This document shows, one piece after another, positions 34,629-43,373 of a DNA stretch of 64,000 nucleotides. A program made the position numbers and the translations under genes. The stretch comes from Chryseobacterium sp. ON_d1 (lineage in GTDB: Bacteria > Bacteroidota > Bacteroidia > Flavobacteriales > Weeksellaceae): contig NZ_BJTC01000015.1 in assembly GCF_006829085.1 (NCBI RefSeq), positions 1 to 64,000 of the forward strand, given 5' to 3'. Numbering within the stretch: the stretch's first letter is position 1; the number at the start of each line of letters is the position of its first letter. The notes beneath the pieces are model-generated. The model saw only the letters and a list, made by a program, of their open reading frames with translations. It was not told where the DNA came from and made no database searches.

Positions 34629-34636
34629 CGAAGATA
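34629..34636 (-). promoter_or_regulatory. -7-like element of the Nif3 gene
   Basis: TATCTTCG on the minus strand, one mismatch to TAnnTTTG, 23 bases before the ATG at 34605. It lies inside the longer open frame, supporting the downstream start. Confidence 0.35.
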
Positions 34637-34679
34637 TTAATTTTAATAAAGATCCGGAAAAATTTCTGATGCAATAAAA

Positions 34680-34702
34680 AAACCGGTTTCATCAACCGGT
34701 TT
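34680..34702 (-). terminator. Terminator of the 34732 gene
   Basis: AAACCGGTT (34680-34688) pairs with AACCGGTTT (34694-34702), loop of 5; the minus strand continues TTTT. Confidence 0.85.
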
Positions 34703-34731
34703 CATGATATTAAAAAGAATAAAAAAGGCTG

Positions 34732-35580
34732 TTAATCTTTGAAAAGAGATACTCTGGTAAAGGATTCTACTACCACATTGCAGTTTATATCTGATTCCAT
34801 AAAAAGTTGATATCCTTTTCCCGGGTCAAGACTCGCAGGGTCTGCAATGGTATAGAAATAAAAAGTAAGAATATTACCCGTTCCACTTGAACCGCTTGGA
34901 ACCAACTGGATCGAGTTAATTTCAAAACCAGAGTCGGGATTTTTAAACGTAGCTTTTATTGATCCTGAAGAGTTGGATCCCGGAGTAATAGTAGCGATTA
35001 CCCTCCAGACATGAACCTGCCCGTTAATTTCATTTTCCCTCCATTTACCGGTAGCAGAAATGTAGATGTTGCTTGTTACTCCCGGAAATGGAACTGTGGT
35101 TTCCGGCCAGCTTGTTGTAGGACTTGGAGCAAAGACCAGCGGTGTGGCATACAGCACCTGCTGTCTTGCACCATAGCCGCTTCCTGCTGCACTTAAACTG
35201 AATGAGGGTTTTACATTTGCGTTTCCAGAATTTATTTTAACGACACCGTCGTTACCGGCCTGAGAAGATGTGGGAACAAAAAGCTGTCTCCAGAGGGTAC
35301 CGTCCCAATACTGGAAGTTATTCGTTGTCGTATTAAAAATAAGAGTTCCTGCAGTAAGGTTAGCATTCGCAACACCTGCAGGCGGTACTGTGGAAGCATC
35401 ATTATCAGCCAGGTACGTATTCCTGTCTGTATCGGTGAGACGTGGGATAAGAATCCCTTTCTGGTTGGAAACTATATCCAGTACTGCAGCACCATTAGGT
35501 GTTGAAGTATTAATCCCAACCTGAGCATACATAAAACTGCTTATTAAAAACAGTATAGACAAGGTTAAAATTTTTCTCAT
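34732..35580 (-). CDS. Secreted protein of the VGINTSTPNG type, unknown function
   Basis: About 282 residues from the Met at MRKILTLSILFLISSFMYAQ (35580); the open frame extends 25 codons upstream without signal-peptide logic. After the signal peptide comes VGINTSTPNGAAVLDIVSNQKGILIPRLT, a very common Bacteroidota N-terminal pattern in surface proteins, then FNTTTNNFQYWDGTLWRQL. The remaining 170 residues are beta-rich. I see no T9SS tail, so its export route past the outer membrane is unclear. Confidence 0.75.
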   Translation of the reverse strand: MRKILTLSILFLISSFMYAQVGINTSTPNGAAVLDIVSNQKGILIPRLTDTDRNTYLADNDASTVPPAGVANANLTAGTLIFNTTTNNFQYWDGTLWRQLFVPTSSQAGNDGVVKINSGNANVKPSFSLSAAGSGYGARQQVLYATPLVFAPSPTTSWPETTVPFPGVTSNIYISATGKWRENEINGQVHVWRVIATITPGSNSSGSIKATFKNPDSGFEINSIQLVPSGSSGTGNILTFYFYTIADPASLDPGKGYQLFMESDINCNVVVESFTRVSLFKD

Positions 35581-35830
35581 GATATAAAGCTTTTGTAGAA
35601 TAAAATTACAAACTTGGAATAAAAAAATGTTAAAAAATAAATTTTTATATGTCATTTTTTATTCGTATTTTGATAAATACAACGCATTGAAAACCAGTAT
35701 ATTAATTGATAATAATTCACTTTTTGATGACAGATTTTCCTTTAACATTTGCAGGAATCTTTTAACAGTCATATATTTACTCTATACATCATAGAAATTA
35801 TTAACTTCGCCGTGAAATAACCCTATAGAA

Positions 35831-36658
35831 ATGGAAAGAGAACATAATCTTATTCCTGAGGACAAACTTTGGAAAAGATACCTTTACCGGATAATTTATC
35901 GCTCCGATACAAAGCTTGGAAAACTCTTCGATATCATATTATTGTCCTTAATTCTTATAAGTACAGCTATTATCATGATGGAAAGTGTGCCTAAGCTCGA
36001 TAAAAGATTCCATTATACTTTTCTGATCCTTGAATGGGTGATCTCGATTTTCTTCACCCTGGAATACTCTATGCGGATTGCTGTGGTAAAAAATAAACGC
36101 AGTTATATTTTCAGTTTTTTCGGGATTATAGATTTTCTGGCGCTTGTTCCTTTTTATCTCAGCTTTTTCTTTCCTGTCACTAAGTATTTCCTGATTTTCA
36201 GAATGCTGAGAATGCTGAGAATATTCAGAATCTTCAATCTGCTGGATTTTATGAATGATGGTTACCTGATTGTAAGAGCTTTAAAAAACAGTTCAAGAAA
36301 AATCTACATATTCCTTTTGTTCCTGATTATTTTCTCTGTCATTGTAGGCTCGCTTATGTTTATGGTAGAAGGAGGCAGACAAGGGTTTGAAACGATCCCC
36401 CAATCTATCTACTGGGCAGTTGTTACTGTAACCACTGTAGGATATGGTGACGTCTCTCCTATCACCCCTTTAGGAAAGTTTTTTGCGGTTGTTCTGATGC
36501 TGGCCGGTTATTCCATTATTGCTGTTCCCACCGGTATTGTGACAGCAGAAATGAGGAACAAAAGACAAAACCTGGAACTGGTATGTGAACGCTGTGGTAA
36601 TGACGACATTGATGATGATGCAAGGTATTGCAAGAAATGTGGCAAGAAATTAGCTTAA
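35831..36658 (+). CDS. Voltage-gated-type potassium channel with C-terminal zinc ribbon
   Basis: A 275-residue six-helix channel. S4-like arginine ladder FRMLRMLRIFRIFNLLD (about 123-139), pore filter TVTTVGYGDVSP (about 196-207), S6 VVLMLAGYSIIAVPTGIVTAEM. The last 25 residues form a CxxC...CxxC zinc ribbon (CERCGNDDIDDDARYCKKC). The family moves K+ across the inner membrane in response to voltage. The added ribbon is seen in some bacterial ion-transporter annotations; its role (gating or assembly) is inference. Confidence 0.9.
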   Translation: MEREHNLIPEDKLWKRYLYRIIYRSDTKLGKLFDIILLSLILISTAIIMMESVPKLDKRFHYTFLILEWVISIFFTLEYSMRIAVVKNKRSYIFSFFGIIDFLALVPFYLSFFFPVTKYFLIFRMLRMLRIFRIFNLLDFMNDGYLIVRALKNSSRKIYIFLLFLIIFSVIVGSLMFMVEGGRQGFETIPQSIYWAVVTVTTVGYGDVSPITPLGKFFAVVLMLAGYSIIAVPTGIVTAEMRNKRQNLELVCERCGNDDIDDDARYCKKCGKKLA

Positions 36659-36701
36659 TACTTGATATAAGTAAAATTTATTCACCAAATACCACAAAAT
36701 C

Positions 36702-36860
36702 ATGGAACCTAAAAAGAAAAACAAACCGAATAGTTTAGTGATTATCCTTTTTGCCCTCGTAGCACTGATGATCATCATCTACTTTATATTAGTCATGTTC
36801 TTCCCTACTGTTTTTGATCTTATGAACAAAGGCGATATACAGCCGGTACCCAATAAATGA
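36702..36860 (+). CDS. Small single-pass membrane protein (52 residues)
   Basis: I read this short frame directly: MEPKKKNKPNSLVIILFALV then a hydrophobic stretch to MFFPTVFDLMNKGDIQPVPNK and TGA. A basic N-terminus followed by one helix (residues 10-35) predicts a cytoplasmic start. It is 43 bp behind the channel gene, before a shared terminator, so it may be a channel-linked small protein. Function unknown. Confidence 0.65.
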   Translation: MEPKKKNKPNSLVIILFALVALMIIIYFILVMFFPTVFDLMNKGDIQPVPNK

Positions 36861-36870
36861 TAATCGTAGG

Positions 36871-36919
36871 ATACAATAAAAAGATGAGTACATATTTTTC
36901 CCCATCTTTTTTATTGTAT
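36871..36919 (+). terminator. Terminator of the channel operon
   Basis: ATACAATAAAAAGATG (36871-36886) pairs with CATCTTTTTTATTGTAT (36903-36919), one bulged T, long A/T stem. Confidence 0.75.
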
Positions 36920-36947
36920 TTATTTTGAAATCAATAGCTGTATTAAA

Positions 36948-36975
36948 AAAGACGGATCATCACTGAACCGTCTTT
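36948..36975 (-). terminator. Terminator of the GEVED/Fn3 T9SS gene
   Basis: AAAGACGG (36948-36955) and CCGTCTTT (36968-36975), 12-base loop; the minus strand continues TTTTTT. Confidence 0.8.
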
Positions 36976-36997
36976 CTCTTTTTATTTAAATGATAAA

Positions 36998-39322
36998 TTA
37001 CTTTTTAATAGCCTTAATGGTCTGTTTAGTTCCATCCTTCATTTCAAGAGTTACCAAATAAACCCCCTGCATCAAATCTCTTAAATGGATTACAGATTCA
37101 GGATTGGAAATAGTTTTCACCAGTCTTCCTGTTGCATCTGTCACAGATACTGTTTTCACATTTTTAACATCTGAGATATTCAATACATCCGTAAACGGAT
37201 TTGGATATACTTTAATTCCATTTTTATTTACTGCCACTTCAGCTGTTGCCAGGTTTGCATTTGTAACACTTATATCATCTACATACAGATTATACTGGTC
37301 AGCATCTGAATATGCATTAAATCCAAAGAAGTATACACCAGTTGCAGGAACAGTAAATGTTACAGATTCTGTATGAGCTGTTTCATCATTGATCGAAGGA
37401 TAATCAGCGATAGACCCCGTCATAGCTGCTACAGTAGGGGAAGTTCCATATGCTACTTTTAATTTTTCCACATAAGTTGATGAATTGTTACCATACTTAT
37501 AAGTAATTGTATACTGTACTCCTGCTGTTAAATTCAATCCCTGAGTAAAGAACCATGCATTAGCAGGATTTGCAGAATTATAATGATATCTTAATACATT
37601 GGTTGTGAATCCCTGACTATCTGTTGGAGGATCCACTGTTTCCCAATTATTCCCTGATCCTGCATTTACTGCTGCTGTACAGCCAGGAAGAGCCGGAACA
37701 GAAACATTTTCAAAATCAAGAGTATAAGGTAATCCAATGCTTGTACAAAGAGTGGTAAATGTTGCCATAGTACTCCATGCACTTTTACTGGCAGCACTAC
37801 AAGCAGATCTTACCCATACGTAATATACAGTAGCAGGAGTTAAACTAGGAATATTATAGGTAGTTGCTGTAATTCCCGTAACGTTAGGGGTAGTTGTTGC
37901 TGTAGGTGCTGTATTGGCTGTACTGTAATAAATATCATAACCATTTGCCGGCACAGGAGTCGCCGCAGTCCAGGAAACCGTAGCTCCATTTGCTGCAACG
38001 TTCGAAGCTGTTACCGCAGTAGGTTCACTACAAGAAGGTGCTACATCGATATTAATATCATCTACATAAAGTTTGTTCATATTAGCATCAGAGTATGCCT
38101 GGAACCCAAAATAATATACGCCTGTGGCAGTTGGTGTAAAATTCACAAAATTACTGGTTGCCGAGCTGATGACAACATTCGGATGATCCGCTAATGTATT
38201 GGTCATACCTGCTCCTGTAGCAGAGGTTCCGTAGGCCACTTTTAGCTTTTCAGCATATACAAATCCTTCTGCATTGGCATATTTATATTTGATTCTGTAC
38301 GTAACCCCGGCAGTAAGATTAATACCATTGGTGAAAAACCAGGTATCGGCGTTATTGGCATAATTATAAGAATATTCAAGAACATTCCCTGTAAATCCCT
38401 GAGCATCAAGATTCCCGGTCTCCCACATATTTCCTGCCCCATCATTGACTACTGAGGTACAATTAGGAAGGTCAGGTGCCGTAATGCTTTCAAAATCCAA
38501 TGTATATGGTACTCCTACAGCAACACAGGATGTCATAAATGTAGCCATCTGAGACCATGCACTCTTATCAGATGCACTACATACAGAGCGTACCCATACA
38601 TAATACGTAGTTGCCGGTGTAAGTGAAGGCAAGTTGGTACTTAATCCAGTACTTGACCCTGAAGCGACTGTAGCAGCAGTAGGATAGGTACTGGAAATTG
38701 AATAATAATATTCATAGCCAACTCCTGGTGCTGAAGATGGTGCTGTCCATGCTATCTGCGCTGAATTAGCTGTAACAGCAGATACCGTTAAAGCAGAAGG
38801 AGCCAAACAGGTTGGAGCCGATCCAATGACCACGGTATAATCATGAGCTTCGCCATAGCCATCTGTATTGCAGGGAACAGGTTGACTGGAATACCTGTCT
38901 CCCACTCTCATTCTGTAAGTACCCGGAGTTACTGTTGATGGAATGATTATCTGTCCGGAAGTCATACTGACACCTCCTACAGAGGCGCTACTTGCAGAAG
39001 CCACCAGCTCAGGAGCCGCATCATCAAAAGTACCATCATTATTAAAATCTATCCAGATACGCACATTCTGATTGCTGTAGTCATGCTTTACACTAAAGTC
39101 ATAGCTCAGTCCTGCGCTCATGTTAATGGTCATAGATGTATAATCTCCATATGCATTAGCAGAACAGCCTGTATTCTGATGTCCAAATCCGGCTGTCGGA
39201 ATCATAAAGGTGTCGATCATATCACCTCCATTACATCCACTCGCAAACGCAGGCGTACAGTAAGTTTGCGCGGAGGATAAAAGGCCGGTCATTAAAAAAC
39301 CAACGAGTAAAATATTTTTCAT
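36998..39322 (-). CDS. T9SS type A secreted protein with GEVED and fibronectin type III domains
   Basis: About 774 residues from the Met at MKNILLVGFLMTGLLSSAQ. N-terminal GEVED domain (about 20-165: IDFNNDGTFDDAAPELV, TPGTYRMRVGDR, YGEAHDYTVVIG). Then two alternations of an Fn3 unit (TCLAPSALTVSAVTANSAQIAWTAPS...YYVWVRSVCSASDKSAWS; a second with ASNVAANGATVSWTA) and a jelly-roll-like unit (LDFESITAPDLPNCTSVVNDG...YYFGFQAYSDANMNKLYVDDINI). The tail is T9SS type A (IKVYPNPFTDVLNISD, ending KQTIKAIKK). Likely an exported adhesin or enzyme-accessory protein; no catalytic motif. Confidence 0.85.
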   Translation of the reverse strand: MKNILLVGFLMTGLLSSAQTYCTPAFASGCNGGDMIDTFMIPTAGFGHQNTGCSANAYGDYTSMTINMSAGLSYDFSVKHDYSNQNVRIWIDFNNDGTFDDAAPELVASASSASVGGVSMTSGQIIIPSTVTPGTYRMRVGDRYSSQPVPCNTDGYGEAHDYTVVIGSAPTCLAPSALTVSAVTANSAQIAWTAPSSAPGVGYEYYYSISSTYPTAATVASGSSTGLSTNLPSLTPATTYYVWVRSVCSASDKSAWSQMATFMTSCVAVGVPYTLDFESITAPDLPNCTSVVNDGAGNMWETGNLDAQGFTGNVLEYSYNYANNADTWFFTNGINLTAGVTYRIKYKYANAEGFVYAEKLKVAYGTSATGAGMTNTLADHPNVVISSATSNFVNFTPTATGVYYFGFQAYSDANMNKLYVDDINIDVAPSCSEPTAVTASNVAANGATVSWTAATPVPANGYDIYYSTANTAPTATTTPNVTGITATTYNIPSLTPATVYYVWVRSACSAASKSAWSTMATFTTLCTSIGLPYTLDFENVSVPALPGCTAAVNAGSGNNWETVDPPTDSQGFTTNVLRYHYNSANPANAWFFTQGLNLTAGVQYTITYKYGNNSSTYVEKLKVAYGTSPTVAAMTGSIADYPSINDETAHTESVTFTVPATGVYFFGFNAYSDADQYNLYVDDISVTNANLATAEVAVNKNGIKVYPNPFTDVLNISDVKNVKTVSVTDATGRLVKTISNPESVIHLRDLMQGVYLVTLEMKDGTKQTIKAIKK

Positions 39323-39342
39323 AAAACACATTATTAGTTATT

Positions 39343-39350
39343 CAAATCTA
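39343..39350 (-). promoter_or_regulatory. -7 element of the GEVED/Fn3 gene
   Basis: TAGATTTG on the minus strand matches TAnnTTTG, 20 bases before the ATG at 39322. No good TTG at the usual spacing. Confidence 0.4.
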
Positions 39351-39441
39351 GTGAAAATCAACAATAAAAAAAATATTTTTTTAATTATATCATAACGAAT
39401 CAAACTTTATCTTAAAAAATAAAAAATAAGGAATATAAAAA

Positions 39442-39465
39442 GAGACTGCTCCACTGAGCAGTCTC
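39442..39465 (-). terminator. Terminator of the large Fn3 T9SS gene
   Basis: GAGACTGCTC (39442-39451) and GAGCAGTCTC (39456-39465) form a perfect 10-bp stem with a 4-base loop; minus strand continues TTTTT. Confidence 0.85.
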
Positions 39466-39491
39466 CTTATGATATTTTATTTAGAAATTAT

Positions 39492-42400
39492 TTATCTTTT
39501 AATGGCTTTAACGGTTTGTTTAGATCCATCTTTCATATTCAGAACCACAAGATATATCCCTTCTTTCAGATCTCTTAACTGAAGTACTGAAGCAGGAGCT
39601 TCTATAGTTTTCACAAGTCTTCCTGCAACATCAACAACAGAAACAGACTGTACTTTAGATATATCAGAGATTGTTAAAGAATCAGTAAACGGATTCGGGT
39701 ATACCTTGATTGTATTATCTTTTACAGAAGTTTCAGAAGTTGCCAGATTAGGGTTCTGTTTTACTTCCACATTATCTAAAAGGACATCATCATAGAAATA
39801 TCCGTTACCACTCACATTTTTATCAACAGTAAATCTAACCTGAATAGTGGCGCCGATATAAGAAGCTGCCAAAGGAACACCAACAGTTCTCCATTGGTTT
39901 AAGTTCGAATTATCACTAAAGATAGTTACCCATCCATTTCCATTATTCACTTCTACAGTAAGTTTATTGTTGTCATAAGTAGACGGAGAAACTGTAGTAC
40001 TAGTAGAAGTAGAATGATTTTTAAACCAGTCAAAAGAAACGAAAGGAGCTGTCAACCCTGTCAGATTGATAGAAGGAGTAACTAACTGTACCGTATTGAC
40101 ACCTGCTCCACTGTATGGTGAACTTGCATCTACCCAAGCATAAGTACCCGCTGCTTTTCCATTGTTAGCGGTATTTGCCCCATAGTCTGCTGATCCTGTG
40201 AACTTCCAGAAAAGATTGGCATCCGTTGTCGTTGCCGTAGGATTTACATTACTCCAGCAATTAGGAGAAATCCCTGCATCAAAGTTTTGAGAGAACGGAG
40301 CTGATACAGTACCACAAACTGTATTGAAAACAGCTGGCCCTACCCAAGGACTCTTATCTCCTACACTACAAACTGATCTTACCCAAACATAATATGTACT
40401 GCTTGAAGCCAGTCCTGATAAAGGAGCTGAAGTTGTGCTGCTTGATCCACTAGCCTGGGCATTAACAGCAGGTGGTGTACTGCTTGTACTGTAATAATAT
40501 TCGTATCCGTTGGCCGGTGTAGTAGATGGTGCCGTCCAGGATAGATCTGCAGTGGAAACTGTAGGATTGGCTACAACAGGAGAAGCGGGTTCCTGACATG
40601 TTGGTATAGCCTCTACCACAAAGTCATCAACGTGGAAATCAATGTCCGGGGTATTGGAACTTGTAGTTGCAACAAAAGCAATTTTAACATTTCCTGAATA
40701 TCCTGTAAGGTTGATTACTTCTGTTTGACTCGTATTAGAATATGTTCCTGCTCCTGTATATGTTTTTATTACATTCGTATTACTCCATGTAGTACCACCA
40801 TCTGTAGAGACAATAATTCTCACCTGATGGGTTCCCAGAGTTGTTTGAGAAGCAGTTCCTAAATAACTGGTAACAGCCATTTTATATTTCATTCTAAACA
40901 TTCCTGGAGTAGAACCAAGGTTAATGGGCTGAGAAATCAACCAGTCTCCGGTATTGGTTCCATACAGATTGATTCTTACAGCCGCATTAGATCCTGCATT
41001 TGCAAATCCTGCCTCGGCAGCCCATTTGCTCGACCCATAAGTCAGAGTAGATGATGCGGTAACATCTCCTTTAGCCACTGACCAGCACATTGGAGTGAAT
41101 GCAGTAAAGCCTTGCAATGCCGTCGGCGCATTTTCTGAAGTACAAACTGTTGTAAAATTGCGCTCTGTACAAGAAGCAGAATTACTTGTTGGTGTATAAG
41201 CGTTAACTGTATAATAGTATTTTGTTGAATAGGCTAATGGGTTAGAAAGTGTATAGATTGTCACGTTTCCTAGATCAACATTATTCATGATATCAGTTCC
41301 GCCAGTCGTAGTACCGATAGACAGTTTATACCCGGTTGCATCTGTTACAGCTCCCCAAGTGATTGTAGGAGTTACAGAAACTCCTGATGCCGCTGATGCA
41401 GGTGCAGTAACGGAAGGACAGCCAATATTTTTAGTGGTAAATGATACCGGGTTACATGCGCTGGCAGTTCCGTTACTGTTGGAAGGCTGTACAGTTGCAT
41501 AATAGGTAGTATTATATAATAATTGATTTGCAGCCGGAAGCGTGTAAGTAACCACATTTCCTACATCTACTGCGTTCATCACATTTGTTCCTCCCGGAGT
41601 AGTTCCCAGACTTAACTTATAAGAAGTTGCTCCAGCTGTAGGATTCCATTTGATATTTGGTGTTACAGCAACTCCTGTAGCCGCATTGGCAGGTGTAGTA
41701 ATTACCGTACACTCAGGAATTGTAATGGCTGAGATTTTAACATTATCCACATAGATATCATCACTTCCGTTATCCCCTTTGGCTAAGAATCTTACGATTG
41801 CAGTCGGACTGGATGACCCTAAGTCTATAAAATTAGATGTCCATGATGCAGCAACGCCTAATGCAGAACCTACATCTACAAATGTATTTCCGCCGTCAGT
41901 GGAAAGCTGAATTTTCAAGACATCAGTTCCTGAAGGGTTGATATAATCAAAACTTAAATATCTGGTACCTGAACCCGAAGATAGATTGACATACAAGTCC
42001 ATATATCCGGAAGCATACTGACAGTTGTAAGAGTGGAAACGGGCTGCAGGAGTTACTGCAGGGGCAGAAACAGTAGAAGATCCACTGGAACCAGACCAAC
42101 CTGAAGCAGAAGTAAATCCTGTTGTCGCAATATCACTTTGTCTCCAGGAATTGTCTCCTCTCGCCGGCCATGTTCTCCAATAACTGGCATTCGGCAGGTC
42201 TAAAGTGGAGTTACCGTCTGCCCACGTACTGAAACTTTCCATGAAAGGTAATGCTGCATAGGTTGCAGGCGGCGTCTGCCATGTTCCCGGAGTATAAGTA
42301 AATGTCAATCCGGAGGCAGGAACCGTTGTTCCGTTTGTAGTTCCTAAAGTCGCTGTAGAGCTGTTTGAACTTCCTACCGCAAGAGAAGTCCAGTTTGTTC

Positions 42401-43025
42401 CTGTTAAGTTATTTACATCAGAACTCTCTGATCCTCTGATCCCTACCTGTCCAGTAAGGGTTGAAGTTCCTGAAACACAGTTTCCATAAACAATAGCAAT
42501 TGTTTTGGCATTAAGATCTAATTGAATCTGGAAATTAAGAAGCTGTGCTGAAGAAGCCGAATTACCTTGTACATCTGTAAACTGTACAATAAATTTTGAA
42601 CCGACTGTTTCATAGGCAATTTCAGATGTAGCGGTATTAGCATGGCGAAGATTGGCTGCAAAACCTGCAAAAGCACCATCATAAGTAGTCGGTGAAATAT
42701 CGGAGGATAATCCCGTGTAAGTTGTGCTGGATGCAGGAATTCCAAATGTAATAAAACCATTATTACTGATATAAACAGAAGTATACTTCTGATTATTGTA
42801 AGTAAAAGGGCCTGGCAAGGGAATAGCTCCCGATACCAGATCAGTTCCTATTGTAGCTCCGGACTGCCATATTGTTCTGTTTGCAGACAATGGTGTATAC
42901 GTTCCGGTAGACTGGGTAAAGCCATATCCGTTATTCGTATTGGGAGTGGTGAGCTGAGGCGGACCAACCTGTGCAGACACGCAGTAGTAGAATGCTGTCA
43001 GGCACGTGAGTAAAATTTTCTTCAT
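39492..43025 (-). CDS. Large T9SS type A secreted protein with Ig/Fn3 and jelly-roll domains
   Basis: A 1177-residue exported protein. Signal peptide MKKILLTCLTAFYYCVSAQ; a first beta-rich domain to about 260 (YISNNGFITFG, FQIQLDLNAKTIAIVYG); a jelly-roll-like unit (ASYWRTWPARGDNSWRQ, SGYMDLYVNLSSGSGTRYLSFDYINP, DIYVDNVKI); two Ig-like units (PANAATGVAVTPNIKWNPTAGATSYKLSLGTTPGGT and a similar copy); further jelly-roll and Fn3 (YEYYYSTSSTPPAVN, YYVWVRSVCSVGDKSPW); and a type A T9SS tail (IKVYPNPFTDSLTISD, ending KQTVKAIKR). The tail is nearly identical to that of the gene at 36998. No enzyme motif; adhesin-like role inferred. Confidence 0.85.
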   Translation of the reverse strand: MKKILLTCLTAFYYCVSAQVGPPQLTTPNTNNGYGFTQSTGTYTPLSANRTIWQSGATIGTDLVSGAIPLPGPFTYNNQKYTSVYISNNGFITFGIPASSTTYTGLSSDISPTTYDGAFAGFAANLRHANTATSEIAYETVGSKFIVQFTDVQGNSASSAQLLNFQIQLDLNAKTIAIVYGNCVSGTSTLTGQVGIRGSESSDVNNLTGTNWTSLAVGSSNSSTATLGTTNGTTVPASGLTFTYTPGTWQTPPATYAALPFMESFSTWADGNSTLDLPNASYWRTWPARGDNSWRQSDIATTGFTSASGWSGSSGSSTVSAPAVTPAARFHSYNCQYASGYMDLYVNLSSGSGTRYLSFDYINPSGTDVLKIQLSTDGGNTFVDVGSALGVAASWTSNFIDLGSSSPTAIVRFLAKGDNGSDDIYVDNVKISAITIPECTVITTPANAATGVAVTPNIKWNPTAGATSYKLSLGTTPGGTNVMNAVDVGNVVTYTLPAANQLLYNTTYYATVQPSNSNGTASACNPVSFTTKNIGCPSVTAPASAASGVSVTPTITWGAVTDATGYKLSIGTTTGGTDIMNNVDLGNVTIYTLSNPLAYSTKYYYTVNAYTPTSNSASCTERNFTTVCTSENAPTALQGFTAFTPMCWSVAKGDVTASSTLTYGSSKWAAEAGFANAGSNAAVRINLYGTNTGDWLISQPINLGSTPGMFRMKYKMAVTSYLGTASQTTLGTHQVRIIVSTDGGTTWSNTNVIKTYTGAGTYSNTSQTEVINLTGYSGNVKIAFVATTSSNTPDIDFHVDDFVVEAIPTCQEPASPVVANPTVSTADLSWTAPSTTPANGYEYYYSTSSTPPAVNAQASGSSSTTSAPLSGLASSSTYYVWVRSVCSVGDKSPWVGPAVFNTVCGTVSAPFSQNFDAGISPNCWSNVNPTATTTDANLFWKFTGSADYGANTANNGKAAGTYAWVDASSPYSGAGVNTVQLVTPSINLTGLTAPFVSFDWFKNHSTSTSTTVSPSTYDNNKLTVEVNNGNGWVTIFSDNSNLNQWRTVGVPLAASYIGATIQVRFTVDKNVSGNGYFYDDVLLDNVEVKQNPNLATSETSVKDNTIKVYPNPFTDSLTISDISKVQSVSVVDVAGRLVKTIEAPASVLQLRDLKEGIYLVVLNMKDGSKQTVKAIKR

Positions 43026-43325
43026 AAATAGTAAATAATAAAAGTTAGGGCGGTAAATGTATAAATATTAATTGATAGTTTAACCATAATATTAAAAATT
43101 ATCATAAAATATTAAATAAAAACAAATAAAAACAAACTAAAAATGAGATAAAATCAAACGTTTATTTAAAATTAACAGATAATTCGCAATCTATTGAAAA
43201 ATATTAAAATAATGATAATCAGATATTTAATATAGTATATAATTAAAATAGACTTCAGAAAATTTTTCTATTTAACATAAAAACATATTTAAAATTTTTC
43301 ATCAATATTCTTAATATGTAAACAA
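43026..43325. other. AT-rich gap upstream of the large T9SS gene
   Basis: About 300 bases of very AT-rich sequence with no ORF, repeat or RNA that I can recognise. It should hold the promoter for the 43025 gene; TACATTTA near 43050-43060 on the minus strand is the nearest -7-like match. Confidence 0.35.
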
Positions 43326-43355
43326 AAAAAAGAGCGACCTAAGCCACTCTTTTTT
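43326..43355 (-). terminator. Terminator of dnaE
   Basis: AAAAAAGAG (43326-43334) pairs with CTCTTTTTT (43347-43355), extended by an inner G/C pair; minus strand ends in T-run. It is 18 bp past the stop at 43374. Confidence 0.75.
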
Positions 43356-43373
43356 AATCAGTATTTTTATATT

